Shown: positions 32,096 through 40,723 of the stretch, piece by piece | Numbering within the stretch: position 1 is the first letter of the stretch | How the letters are laid out: the number at the start of each line of letters is the position of its first letter | NCBI GenBank assembly: GCA_964487745.1 | Contig: CAZASG010000009.1 | Location: 1-64,000 of the forward strand | DNA from: Desulfolinea sp964487745 | Lineage (GTDB): Bacteria; Chloroflexota; Anaerolineae; Anaerolineales; Villigracilaceae | Length of the DNA stretch: 64,000 nt | Direction of reading: 5' to 3' | The notes under the pieces: generated by a model | Told to the model about the DNA's origin: nothing | Seen by the model: only the letters and a program-made list of their open reading frames with translations | The model's database searches: none | Program-made: the position numbers and the translations under genes

Positions 32096-32431
32096 ATGGA
32101 AATTACGACCCAAAAATTTAAACAATGTGATCTCGTTACTGCCAAAGGACGTGTTGATAGTGCAACCGCGGTGCAACTGGGTGAGGCGCTTGAAGCCATT
32201 ACAAAAGATGGGCGTTATAAGATCGTGTTGGATATGGGTGGTGTTGAATATATGTCCAGTGCGGGCATGCGTGTTTTGTTAGCGACACAAAAAGAATGCA
32301 AAAAACTTGGGCGTGGTGAGGTGGTGCTTGCATCCATCCCGGACCTGGTCAAAGATGCTTTTGATCTGGCTGGTTTTTTGCCCCTGTTTAGTATTTATGA
32401 TGAGGCCACCCCCGCTGTTGGGCATTTCTAA
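32096..32431 (+). CDS. STAS-domain anti-sigma factor antagonist (RsbV/SpoIIAA-like)
   Basis: A 111-aa single STAS domain. KIVLDMGGVEYMSSAGMRVL holds the D-x-S-G-like core with the Ser (about residue 59) that partner-switch kinases phosphorylate. Unphosphorylated antagonists bind the kinase/anti-sigma partner. The next gene encodes both a kinase-like ATPase domain and a PP2C-type phosphatase on one chain, so this protein is its obvious substrate. GGAGGAAAA lies directly before the ATG. A terminator-like hairpin follows, so the antagonist may be made in excess over the large partner. Confidence 0.9.
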   Translation: MEITTQKFKQCDLVTAKGRVDSATAVQLGEALEAITKDGRYKIVLDMGGVEYMSSAGMRVLLATQKECKKLGRGEVVLASIPDLVKDAFDLAGFLPLFSIYDEATPAVGHF

Positions 32432-32452
32432 ATTGCCCGTCCTCTCAATATA

Positions 32453-32484
32453 AAAAGCCGTCTTGCTGTAGTAGGACGGCTTTT
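32453..32484 (+). terminator. Terminator or attenuator between STAS and kinase/phosphatase genes
   Basis: AAAAGCCGTC (32453-32462) pairs with GACGGCTTTT (32475-32484). It ends 11 bases before the next ATG. The short U-rich tail suggests partial readthrough. Confidence 0.65.
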
Positions 32485-32495
32485 CTGTCCAATCT

Positions 32496-35400
32496 ATGCA
32501 CTCTTTCCTCGCACGATATACGTCACTTGATGATATCCGCACCTACGTGGCAGAGGCTGCGCGCAACGCGGAATTAAATGATAAAGCTGTTTATGCTGTT
32601 CAGCTTGCGGTGGATGAAGCTTGCACGAATATTATCGATCACGCCTATGGGGGAGAATCAGATGCAGAGATCAAACTTAGTTGTGAGATCACTGAAGAAG
32701 CACTAAAGATCACGATTCAGGATAACGGTAAACCCTTTGACGTGAATTCCGTAACACCCCCGGATTTAGACGTGCCTCTGTCCGAACGGCAAGTGGGCGG
32801 GTTGGGGATTTATCTCATTAACAACCTGATGGATAGTTTGGAACATCAGATTATTGGGAAAACGGGCAATATTCTTATTCTTACGAAAAGTCGTGAGCCT
32901 ATAAATACTGCGCTTCGCTCGCCTGATTGGCTTAGGTTGACAAATTTTGGCGAGGAGTTGCCAGATACAAAATCGTTAGCAGCACAACGTGACCGTATTG
33001 TCCAGATGGTTGCTAGTTTGATCGAGTGTGATGTCGATATTTGGCTCAACGAGAGTCTTTTCCGATTACCTGATTGGGAAGACCCTTTGATCTTTTCTGA
33101 AAACCCATCCACGAATGCGATGGCACAGGCGGTTGATCGCAGCGGGCTTGTGAAAATTCAGGACTCAGATGAAGTCATTCTTGCTTTGCCATTGAAAGAC
33201 CGTGGCTTTCTTCTGGGCGCAATACAGGTCTCGCGAGCTAAAGAACAATCTTTCTCACAAGAAGAATTAGATGCGCTTGAGGGGATTGCCAGTATTTCTG
33301 CATTAACCTTGGTTTCTGCACATCGTGTGGCAGTTGAGCACTGGCGTATTGGTCAGCTCAACCTTGTGCGAGAGGTCAGTACGCAGATTGCCAATGTAAT
33401 GGATATAGATAAGTTGGCGAAGCGGGTCACCGAACTGATTCAGCAGACCTTTCATTACTATTATGTTGCCGTATTTACAGTGGATGAAGGGAATGAAGTA
33501 TTACACTTTCGCTCGAGCACGGGCGCTTCTCGAAATGGGGTGGAGAAAGATGTGCCTGCTCTGGAGATCAAGCTAGGCGAAGGCTTGATCGGTAGTGTTG
33601 CTCAAAGTGGTGAAGAAGTGGTCTGCGCTGATGTCCAGTCAGAGCCACGTTTTCGTTTTATAGCGGCTCTTCCTGAAACCAGATCCGAGATCGTTTTGCC
33701 GTTAAAGATAGAAGAACGAACGCTTGGCGTTTTAAATATTCAGAGTGATCGCTTGAATGCACTTCACCCGAATGATTTATTAGTCCTGCACGCTTTAGCA
33801 GATAATGTGGCAGTCGCTATTGAAGGTGCGCGAATTTATGATATTTTGCTGCATCGCGCCGAGCACTTGGATGTTATTGCAGAAGTCAGCAAGAAGGCCA
33901 CCTGGAGTTTGGACCTTGCCAAACTGATGGAAGATGTTGCTGCTCTGCTAACAGAGCGTTTTGGCTATCCTCATGTCCATCTTTTTTCTGTGCATCATAA
34001 TCGTCGCCGCATCAGCTATGAGGCAGGCAGCGGAAAACATAAGGAAGCGCTTGCTGGCTATTCTCTTGATTTGGATGATCCGCATGGTCTGGTTCCCTGG
34101 GCCGCGCGGAACAAAGAGTCAGTTTTGGCAAATGATGTATCAAAAGAGCCACGCTATCGTCCTTCCTCATTGCCGCCTGAAAACACAAAGTCCGAGATCG
34201 TTGTCCCCTTGGTTTTCAATAATGAGATAAAAGGTATTCTCGATGTGCAAAGTGATCGTTTAGATACCTTCAGCAAAGAAGATCTGCTCCTCTTTGAAGC
34301 ATTGGGCGATAATATCGCTGTTGCGATCCATAACGCTGATTTGTATCGTTCCGAACGCTGGCGACGCCAGGTCGCGGATAGCTTGCGTGAAGTAGCTGGT
34401 TTACTTTCAGATAATACCAACCTTGAGCAAGTTTTAGATGCGATCCTGATCGAACTGGAACGATCTCTCCCGAGCGATGTTGCCGCGCTTTGGCTTCTGC
34501 ATGAAGAAGGCGATCTATATCTCGCCGCTGCGCACGGACTTGGGCATGATGCTCTGAAAGAAGCACGGGATTATTCAGCAGATGCCTCCATTTCATTGGC
34601 ACGCGCCCTGCTTTCAAAAGAGCCTGTTATTCGTAAACCAGAGGATGTAATGGAGCCCTCGGGATTGGCAGGAGGCTTTGAGAAAAATTACTCATCTATT
34701 GCAGCACCATTGCATATTGGCGACCAACCCGTGGGTGTGCTCACCCTCTCTCATAATACGCCGGGACGTTATGGACACGAGGCGCAGGCTATCACTTCTA
34801 CTTTTGCAAGTTATGCAGCTGTTGCGATCGAAAATACCCGCTTGTATGATTCTGTTCAAGAGCAGGCTTATGCTTCTGCCGCGTTGTTGCAGGTTACACA
34901 GGCTGTTGCCAGCAAGGGGAATTTGCATGAGATTCTCGAAGCCATTATTCGTGTGATGCCTATTTTGGTCGGGGTTGATCGTTGTGCGCTATACCTGTGG
35001 AATGCAAACACAAAAGAATATACCTCTTTTGAAGAATATGGACTTTCTGATGAAGATAAGTTTCTCGTTTGGCAGGATGTCTACGAGCAGGGCGAATTTC
35101 CGCTTTTAGATGGCGTTCGCAAAACAAAACAAATGATGCTCCGCCTCTATGGCGCTGGTTCACGTCCGATTTCCTGGCTTGATATTTCTCCGCCCTGGGA
35201 TGACGGGATTGATGAATTTCTGGACAGTGATTATGATTTGCTAATGGCTGCCCCGCTAAAGATCAAGGATGATTTTTTTGGCATTCTCTTGGCAGAAGAA
35301 GCCCCGGGGGGGCGCCGATTCCGTGCCCGTCGACTGGAAATTGTGACCGGTATTGCACAGCAGGCAGCACTTTCCATCCAGAATGATCTTTTACAGGAAG

Positions 35401-36146
35401 AGATGATCATACGAGAGCGCCTTGAGCACGAAGTGCAGGTAGCTCGGGAGATTCAAAAGACCTTTATCCCGGAGTTACTCCCCAAAGATCCAGATTGGGA
35501 GATTGCCGGTCGTTGGCAAACAGCAAGACAGGTTGGGGGCGATTTCTATGATGTGATCGAATTATCCGATCGGCGTTTGGGGCTCTTTATTGCGGATGTC
35601 GCGGACAAGGGCATCCCGGCAGCCCTCTTTATGTCTCTCACACGGACGTTGGTACGTGCTGCCGTTAAAGATACAGAGCGCCCAGCCGACGTTTTACGGA
35701 GCGTTAACGATCTCCTCATCCCGGACACTGAACAGGGCATGTTCGTGACGGCAGTCTATGGCGTTTTATCGCTTAAGACGGGTGAATTTACTTTTGCTAA
35801 TGCCGGGCATAATCCGCCGCTATGGTTGGGCAAAGGCGATGGGGAAGTGACACGTTTGACACGTACAGGTATGGCACTGGGTGTGTTGGAGGGGATAGAG
35901 ATTGAAGAGCGTACCATTTCTCTTGCTAAAAATGATACCTTGTTCCTCTATACAGATGGGCTTACAGAAGCCTTTTCCCCAAGTGGTGATCTTTTTGGTG
36001 AAGAACGACTAAAAACTGCCCTACAAACAGATCGAGAAACTCTCGATGAGAGATTGGATGAGATTGAATCACAGCTGAAAAAATTTATGTCTACGTTACC
36101 ACCGGCTGATGATCTTACTATGTTGGCTGTGCGTCGTCTGGGGTGA
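32496..36146 (+). CDS. RsbW-like kinase, multi-GAF and SpoIIE/PP2C phosphatase in one protein
   Basis: A 1216-aa protein. Residues 1-140 are an RsbW/SpoIIAB-type GHKL ATPase: AVQLAVDEACTNIIDHAYGG (N box) and GGLGIYLINNLMDSL (G box). Residues about 150-985 hold five GAF or GAF-like domains in series; the second and third show the repeated pattern SEIVLPLKIEERTLGVLNIQ and SEIVVPLVFNNEIKGILDVQ. A coiled segment leads to the PP2C/SpoIIE domain (about 990-1216): EVQVAREIQKTFIPELLPKD, GGDFYDVIELSDRRLGLFIA, DVADKGIPAALFMSL and DDLTMLAVRR, with metal-binding Asp residues present. It could both phosphorylate and dephosphorylate the STAS protein upstream, with GAF ligands setting the balance. No membrane helix is present. 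No ribosome site is obvious before the ATG. Confidence 0.88.
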   Translation: MHSFLARYTSLDDIRTYVAEAARNAELNDKAVYAVQLAVDEACTNIIDHAYGGESDAEIKLSCEITEEALKITIQDNGKPFDVNSVTPPDLDVPLSERQVGGLGIYLINNLMDSLEHQIIGKTGNILILTKSREPINTALRSPDWLRLTNFGEELPDTKSLAAQRDRIVQMVASLIECDVDIWLNESLFRLPDWEDPLIFSENPSTNAMAQAVDRSGLVKIQDSDEVILALPLKDRGFLLGAIQVSRAKEQSFSQEELDALEGIASISALTLVSAHRVAVEHWRIGQLNLVREVSTQIANVMDIDKLAKRVTELIQQTFHYYYVAVFTVDEGNEVLHFRSSTGASRNGVEKDVPALEIKLGEGLIGSVAQSGEEVVCADVQSEPRFRFIAALPETRSEIVLPLKIEERTLGVLNIQSDRLNALHPNDLLVLHALADNVAVAIEGARIYDILLHRAEHLDVIAEVSKKATWSLDLAKLMEDVAALLTERFGYPHVHLFSVHHNRRRISYEAGSGKHKEALAGYSLDLDDPHGLVPWAARNKESVLANDVSKEPRYRPSSLPPENTKSEIVVPLVFNNEIKGILDVQSDRLDTFSKEDLLLFEALGDNIAVAIHNADLYRSERWRRQVADSLREVAGLLSDNTNLEQVLDAILIELERSLPSDVAALWLLHEEGDLYLAAAHGLGHDALKEARDYSADASISLARALLSKEPVIRKPEDVMEPSGLAGGFEKNYSSIAAPLHIGDQPVGVLTLSHNTPGRYGHEAQAITSTFASYAAVAIENTRLYDSVQEQAYASAALLQVTQAVASKGNLHEILEAIIRVMPILVGVDRCALYLWNANTKEYTSFEEYGLSDEDKFLVWQDVYEQGEFPLLDGVRKTKQMMLRLYGAGSRPISWLDISPPWDDGIDEFLDSDYDLLMAAPLKIKDDFFGILLAEEAPGGRRFRARRLEIVTGIAQQAALSIQNDLLQEEMIIRERLEHEVQVAREIQKTFIPELLPKDPDWEIAGRWQTARQVGGDFYDVIELSDRRLGLFIADVADKGIPAALFMSLTRTLVRAAVKDTERPADVLRSVNDLLIPDTEQGMFVTAVYGVLSLKTGEFTFANAGHNPPLWLGKGDGEVTRLTRTGMALGVLEGIEIEERTISLAKNDTLFLYTDGLTEAFSPSGDLFGEERLKTALQTDRETLDERLDEIESQLKKFMSTLPPADDLTMLAVRRLG

Positions 36147-36188
36147 TGTTAGATTTTGTTAAATTATTAGATATTTTGTGGGAAAATG

Positions 36189-36217
36189 TTGACAAATAGT
36201 TGTATAGATGACATAAT
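36189..36217 (+). promoter_or_regulatory. Strong sigma-70-type promoter of the subtilase gene
   Basis: TTGACA (36189-36194), exactly 17 bases, CATAAT (36212-36217). Predicted start near 36224 falls at the foot of a hairpin in the leader. Confidence 0.8.
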
Positions 36218-36221
36218 ACAG

Positions 36222-36243
36222 CACCTTACGTTTCTGTAAGGTG
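36222..36243 (+). promoter_or_regulatory. 5' leader hairpin of the subtilase mRNA
   Basis: CACCTTAC (36222-36229) and GTAAGGTG (36236-36243) around GTTTCT. Placed at or next to the predicted transcript start, it may protect the 5' end, or may be an operator over the start site. Confidence 0.5.
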
Positions 36244-36289
36244 TGAAATTTCCCTTGTTCCACACTACACAATTTAGATGGAGGCTAAT

Positions 36290-38206
36290 ATGAAACGATT
36301 TACGACGTTATTGGGATTTGCCTTGGTTATGGCATTTCTTCTCGGTGCGGTGGCTGCTCCGGTAGCTTACACCAGCAATGATGAGGGACGAGTCCGCGTT
36401 TTGGTGCAATTTGCACCGGGGAAAAAAGCGGCTGCTCAGGCTCTCCTCGGCAATGCTGGTGGGCAAACTCATTATGAGTTTGATGCGCTGAAGACAATAG
36501 CTGTTACTGTTCCTGAAGCTGCATTGGCTGGTTTGAGCCGTAACCCAAATATTGTCTTCATCGAAGAAGATGCTCTGCGTTTTCCGGTTGGGATCGATCA
36601 GTCGGTAAATGCGAACGTTGATCTTCCCAATCAGGTCGTTCCTTATGGCATTGACATGGTGCAAGCACGGGATGTCTGGGACGCGGACCGCGATGGCACA
36701 GTAGATGCCGGTGCTCCTACAGGAGATAATCGTACTGTTTGTATTATTGACTCGGGCTTCTTCACTGGACACGAAGATCTGTCTGGTGTTAATGTCGATG
36801 GCTATGATGGAAACCTGCCTTGGGCAAGTGACTATGATGGGCATGGCTCCCATGTTGCGGGCACGATCGCTGCTATGAATAATGCATTGGGCGTTGTCGG
36901 CGTTACCCCCGGTACGGTCAATATCTATGTTGTACGCGTTTTTGGTGATGATGGTCTTTGGACATATTCATCCACATTGCTTGATGCCGCAAACCGTTGC
37001 GCAGATGGCGGCGCGAATGTGATCAGCATGAGTCTCAGCGGTACGCGAAAAAATAACACAGAGAAGCGGGGTTTTGATAGCCTATATGCCGCAGGTGTTT
37101 TGTCGATTGCTGCGGCTAGCAATGATGGCGGGACTGCTTACGCCTACCCTGCATCATACGATTCTGTTATTTCTGTTGCTGCGATCGATGAAGCCAAACT
37201 GGTTGCTGATTTCTCACAGAAAAATGACCAGGTCGAGCTGGCTGCTCCCGGCGTTGCAGTGCTCAGCACTGTTCCATATATCGATATTTCAGCGCTGACC
37301 GTAGATGGAATGAGCTACGCAGCTAATCACATCGAATATGCTGCGCGCGGCTCCGCAAGTGGCGCTCTTGTGGATGGAGGTCTCTGTACTTCAACCGGTG
37401 CCTGGGCTGGACAAGTTGTACTCTGCGAACGTGGCGACATCTCCTTCTACGATAAGGTGATGAACGTTCAAAATAGCGGTGGCGCTGCGGCTGTGCTCTA
37501 TAACAATGAGCCTGGCAACTTCCACGGCACGCTGGGGGATGGCGCATCTTCAACGATCATTGCTTTGAGCTTGAGCCAGGAAGATGGACAATTCCTCGTT
37601 GCCAATAAACTTGGACAAGTGGGTACGGTAGAGAGCATCTACACACCTCAGGTCAGCGGTTACGAATACTATGATGGCACCTCCATGGCGACTCCGCATG
37701 TTTCTGCGGTAGCGGCATTGGTTTGGAGCGCAGACCCCACAGCGACCAATGTCGAAATCCGTGATGTTCTGGCAGCCACTTCTGAAGATCTCGGCGCTGC
37801 CGGGCGTGATGATTCTTACGGTTTTGGCTTGGTGCAGGCATTTGATGCGGTCACAGCCCTTACTGGCGGTGGCGGCGGTGGGGACGATGTCGCCATGTAT
37901 GTTGCCGACATGACCGGCTCTGCCACAGTCGTCAATCGCCGTTTCTGGAAGGCGAACGCCTCCGTTCTGGTTTTGGATGCCGATGGTGCAGCTGTTGCAA
38001 ATGCCACAGTCAGCGGTGTTTGGAGTGGTAGCTACTCAGGTTCATCAAGCTGTGTTACAGATAGCGCAGGCTGGTGCACAACCTCAACTGCAAATACCAA
38101 GGTAACTGCTCCGGCAACCTTCACGGTCAGCGGGATCACAGCCTCTGGTTATTACTACGACGCAGCTATGAACCTTGTGTCGTTTGTGACAGTTGCTAAT
38201 CCCTAA
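36290..38206 (+). CDS. Secreted subtilisin-like (S8) serine protease with PA domain
   Basis: A 638-aa protein. The ATG at 36290 is chosen because GGAGG (36280-36284) sits five bases ahead; an ATG at 36278 is upstream of that site. A signal peptide spans about residues 1-26. An inhibitor-I9-like propeptide (RVLVQFAPGKKAAAQALL to NIVFIEED) reaches about residue 95. The catalytic triad is intact: Asp154 in CIIDSG, His185 in DGHGSHVAGT and Ser465 in GTSMATPH. A PA domain is inserted between His and Ser at about 335-450 (GQVVLCERGDISFYDKVMNV). A Gly-rich linker and an Ig-like C-terminal domain (ATVSGVWSGSYSGSSSCVTD) follow. A strong promoter and single-gene transcript suggest abundant extracellular protease. 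Confidence 0.93.
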   Translation: MKRFTTLLGFALVMAFLLGAVAAPVAYTSNDEGRVRVLVQFAPGKKAAAQALLGNAGGQTHYEFDALKTIAVTVPEAALAGLSRNPNIVFIEEDALRFPVGIDQSVNANVDLPNQVVPYGIDMVQARDVWDADRDGTVDAGAPTGDNRTVCIIDSGFFTGHEDLSGVNVDGYDGNLPWASDYDGHGSHVAGTIAAMNNALGVVGVTPGTVNIYVVRVFGDDGLWTYSSTLLDAANRCADGGANVISMSLSGTRKNNTEKRGFDSLYAAGVLSIAAASNDGGTAYAYPASYDSVISVAAIDEAKLVADFSQKNDQVELAAPGVAVLSTVPYIDISALTVDGMSYAANHIEYAARGSASGALVDGGLCTSTGAWAGQVVLCERGDISFYDKVMNVQNSGGAAAVLYNNEPGNFHGTLGDGASSTIIALSLSQEDGQFLVANKLGQVGTVESIYTPQVSGYEYYDGTSMATPHVSAVAALVWSADPTATNVEIRDVLAATSEDLGAAGRDDSYGFGLVQAFDAVTALTGGGGGGDDVAMYVADMTGSATVVNRRFWKANASVLVLDADGAAVANATVSGVWSGSYSGSSSCVTDSAGWCTTSTANTKVTAPATFTVSGITASGYYYDAAMNLVSFVTVANP

Positions 38207-38230
38207 TCTAGACGAGATCGCTAATAAAAG

Positions 38231-38264
38231 AAGCCCGCTTTTACAATTTTGTAAAGGCGGGCTT
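38231..38264 (+). terminator. Terminator after the subtilase gene
   Basis: AAGCCCGCTTTTAC pairs with GTAAAGGCGGGCTT with one G-T, loop AATTTT. Confidence 0.8.
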
Positions 38265-38273
38265 TGTGCTTAA

Positions 38274-38335
38274 ACCAAAACCGCGCTTTGGAGCGGCCCA
38301 GCTCCGGCGCGGTTGGTATTGAGGAGAATGCTCCT
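38274..38335 (-). other. Nested palindromes, possible terminator of the tsaC-like gene
   Basis: Outer arms ACCAAAACCGCGC (38274-38286) and GCGCGGTTGGT (38307-38317), inner GGAGC/GCTCC (38290-38294 and 38301-38305), then a separate AGGAG-AATG-CTCCT hairpin (38322-38335). On the minus strand, T-rich bases follow the large stem. It lies 60 bases beyond the tsaC-like stop. Confidence 0.45.
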
Positions 38336-38396
38336 AAAGTATACGGGGATTTCAAAAAAAGAACTTAATAAAAGATAAACACTTGATAAGAGATTT

Positions 38397-39017
38397 TTAA
38401 TTTTTTAAAACAACTTCGATCTCTTTTCGACTAATGGGACCCTCGCGCAGGATAACGATCTCATCCTTTGTGCAATCAATGACAGTGGATGACGTGCCGC
38501 CCGATGTGCGGCCTCCATCCAGGATGAGAGGCAGGCTTCCGTTTAATTGCGCGTACACACCCTCGGCATCCACCGGTGAGGCCCGCCCCGAGATATTTGC
38601 CGAGGTCACCGCCATTGGACCAGCAGCATTTAGCAGGGCTCGCGTAAAATCATGATCCGGGATGCGGATACCGATGGTCTCCAGCGAAGAAACCTCCTGC
38701 GGAATATCCGGGTGTTTTGGCACGACCAGCGTTAATGCACCCGGCAGGAAATACTCAGCCAGCTTGAGCGCACTGTTGGGCAGATCCACCGCCACGAGCG
38801 GGATCTGGCTCACGTCCCCGAGCAGGATGGGGAGGGCTTTATCAGGAGGGCGCTGTTTTGCGGCATAAATCTTCAAAGCACCTTCTGCGTTGAAGGCGAA
38901 GGTGCCAATGCCGTAAACCGTGTCGGTGGGGAAAGCAACGAGTTCGCCAGCATGTAGGGCTTCTAGGGCAATGGTGATGGCGTTAGCGTTTGTTGTTGGA
39001 AGTAGTACAGTCTTCAT
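38397..39017 (-). CDS. tsaC: Threonylcarbamoyl-AMP synthase (Sua5/YciO/YrdC family)
   Basis: A 206-aa YrdC-domain protein. TsaC makes threonylcarbamoyl-AMP from Thr, bicarbonate and ATP for t6A37 of ANN-decoding tRNAs. PTDTVYGIGTFAFN near residue 30, AAKQRPPDKALPILL near 53-67 (the KxR...K binding residues) and AVTSANISGRAS near 138 (the SxN motif) are all present. It is the short, Sua5-domain-free form. It lies 11 bases downstream of an uncharacterised membrane gene and 3' of prmC, so translation-related genes are clustered. The symbol follows the family; YciO-like paralogues cannot be fully excluded. Confidence 0.85.
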   Translation of the reverse strand: MKTVLLPTTNANAITIALEALHAGELVAFPTDTVYGIGTFAFNAEGALKIYAAKQRPPDKALPILLGDVSQIPLVAVDLPNSALKLAEYFLPGALTLVVPKHPDIPQEVSSLETIGIRIPDHDFTRALLNAAGPMAVTSANISGRASPVDAEGVYAQLNGSLPLILDGGRTSGGTSSTVIDCTKDEIVILREGPISRKEIEVVLKN

Positions 39018-39028
39018 ACCTAAACATC

Positions 39029-39886
39029 CTAATTTTCTTTTCCAGTGAAAAATACTTTTTCACCTGTTAGGGCGTTAATAGCAAACTCTTTTTCTTTGTA
39101 GTAGTGGCAATCTGAGAAGTAAATCTCCCAGAGAACAAAGTTGTTTTCGGGGGAGTTTCGTAGTCTTAGGAGCTTTTCATCTTCGAATAAAGGAGAACTA
39201 TTATCTGCTTTATTTATGCAAAATCTTAAGTCATCATCTGTGGAAAAGACCCTCAGAGCTTCTTGGCTGTCAATTTCCCAGTCTGTTTCCGTAATTGGAT
39301 AAACGGTGTCTCCCCTATGTGAGTATGTTTCTCTATACATATTTCCTTCATGATCTATCCAGACAACTAAATATGTTGCTGGTTTTTTTGGCGAGAAATA
39401 CTCAGCTTCAAGATATCTATATGGATTGTTATGAAAATATAGAGTTGCTTTGTATAAAAAGGCATCTTCTTGCCAATCTTGTGCAAATTGATTTGGCTCT
39501 TCAAGTGCAGTGCGCATAGAGGCTATTGCGGGAATGCTTCCTGGGGTAGATGGTTGTATTCGCGCTATGAAGAATCCGCTAATAGTAAGAAGGAATAACA
39601 CAAGAATTAAAACAAGGTGAAGATCATTTTTTGTATCTTTGATCGAAAGGGAACGTTCGCTAGGCGGAATTGTTTGCGTGAAATGATTCTTTGACCAGCC
39701 GTTACTTAGGAATGCAAGTAGAGAAATTCCAAAGAGAGGCACATTTCCTAATAATAGCCAGCCTAATGTTTTTGGTTCTGTATTTTGGATGATGAATACT
39801 GAAAACAGTACGTTTATTAGAAGAATTCCCAGAAATAATCCAATTCCTCGAATGAGGAGATAAAGAAAATAATTTTGCTTTCTCAT
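39029..39886 (-). CDS. Uncharacterised membrane protein
   Basis: A 285-aa protein I do not recognise. Three hydrophobic segments lie at about 8-33, 41-62 and 90-112, then an extracytoplasmic region of about 170 aa. Near its end, KEKEFAINALTGEKVFF resembles the strand pattern of PepSY-like domains, which is weak evidence. It contains two Cys in the soluble part. The DNA is visibly more A/T-rich than prmC on one side and tsaC on the other, which may mark a later insertion between them. It begins three bases after the prmC stop and is probably co-transcribed. Confidence 0.7.
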   Translation of the reverse strand: MRKQNYFLYLLIRGIGLFLGILLINVLFSVFIIQNTEPKTLGWLLLGNVPLFGISLLAFLSNGWSKNHFTQTIPPSERSLSIKDTKNDLHLVLILVLFLLTISGFFIARIQPSTPGSIPAIASMRTALEEPNQFAQDWQEDAFLYKATLYFHNNPYRYLEAEYFSPKKPATYLVVWIDHEGNMYRETYSHRGDTVYPITETDWEIDSQEALRVFSTDDDLRFCINKADNSSPLFEDEKLLRLRNSPENNFVLWEIYFSDCHYYKEKEFAINALTGEKVFFTGKEN

Positions 39887-39889
39887 TGT

Positions 39890-40723
39890 TTATCCCTCCT
39901 GAATATGGATAAAGCGATCTCTGCCAGACAGGTCTTTTAGTAATGAGCATTTTGCTTCAGGGAAAAAAACTTTTGCTATTTCTAATGCTTTTTGTCCATG
40001 CGACGAATCGATCTCAAGCAGGATCAAGCCTTTGGGCGCGATATAGCGCGGCGCGTCAGCGAGCAAGTGTCGAATGAGATCAAGCCCGTCTATGCCGCCA
40101 TCGAGGGCAAGGCTGGGTTCACGGGTGTAGACATCGAGAGTTCTCAGCGTTTCGCTGGGGATGTAAGGCAAGTTTGCGATTATCAGATCAAAAGTGGCGA
40201 GCGGTACATTTGAGAACAGGTCACTTTCGATGAACTTGATTTGTTCAGCCACTCCATGTTTCGTCGCGTTTTGGCGGGCGATGTTGAGAGCGGCAGATGA
40301 TCGGTCAACGGCGACCAAATTAAAATCGGGGACGTTCCGCGCCAAGGCGATGGAGATGCAGCCGGAGCCCGTTCCCACATCCAACACTCGTTGAGCGTTG
40401 ATTTCGCGTAGCCAGTTAAGAGCGTGTTCCACTAGCTCTTCGGTCTCAGGGCGTGGAATAAGCACATCCGGCGCGACGATGAAATCCAGTCCAAAGAATT
40501 CCCAATGACCGATCGCGTAGGGTAACGGAACATTTTGCCTGAGTTGCGTGAGTGCCTTTTCAAGTGCGTCTTCCTGGACAGTAGAAAGGCTGAGTTCGGG
40601 ATGGGCCAATATCCATGCGCGGTCTTTTTGGGCAATATGCGCGAGAAGCACCTGCGCATCGAGAGCGGGTGTGTCACTAAGCGGGTTTAGTTGGATGGTA
40701 AGCTGCTGGAGCAGGGAGGTCAT
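39890..40723 (-). CDS. prmC: Release factor N5-glutamine methyltransferase
   Basis: A 277-aa protein. PrmC methylates the GGQ glutamine of release factors. The N-terminal helical domain is followed by YAIGHWEFFGLDFIVAPDVL, IPRPETEELVE, the SAM motif VLDVGTGSGCISIALA and IIANLPYIPSE. The catalytic tetrapeptide reads NLPY instead of the usual NPPY, a tolerated change of one position. Its ATG overlaps the stop of the upstream permease gene (ATGA). Its usual partner prfA lies 3 kb upstream, beyond two transport-type genes. No signal peptide. Confidence 0.9.
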   Translation of the reverse strand: MTSLLQQLTIQLNPLSDTPALDAQVLLAHIAQKDRAWILAHPELSLSTVQEDALEKALTQLRQNVPLPYAIGHWEFFGLDFIVAPDVLIPRPETEELVEHALNWLREINAQRVLDVGTGSGCISIALARNVPDFNLVAVDRSSAALNIARQNATKHGVAEQIKFIESDLFSNVPLATFDLIIANLPYIPSETLRTLDVYTREPSLALDGGIDGLDLIRHLLADAPRYIAPKGLILLEIDSSHGQKALEIAKVFFPEAKCSLLKDLSGRDRFIHIQEG

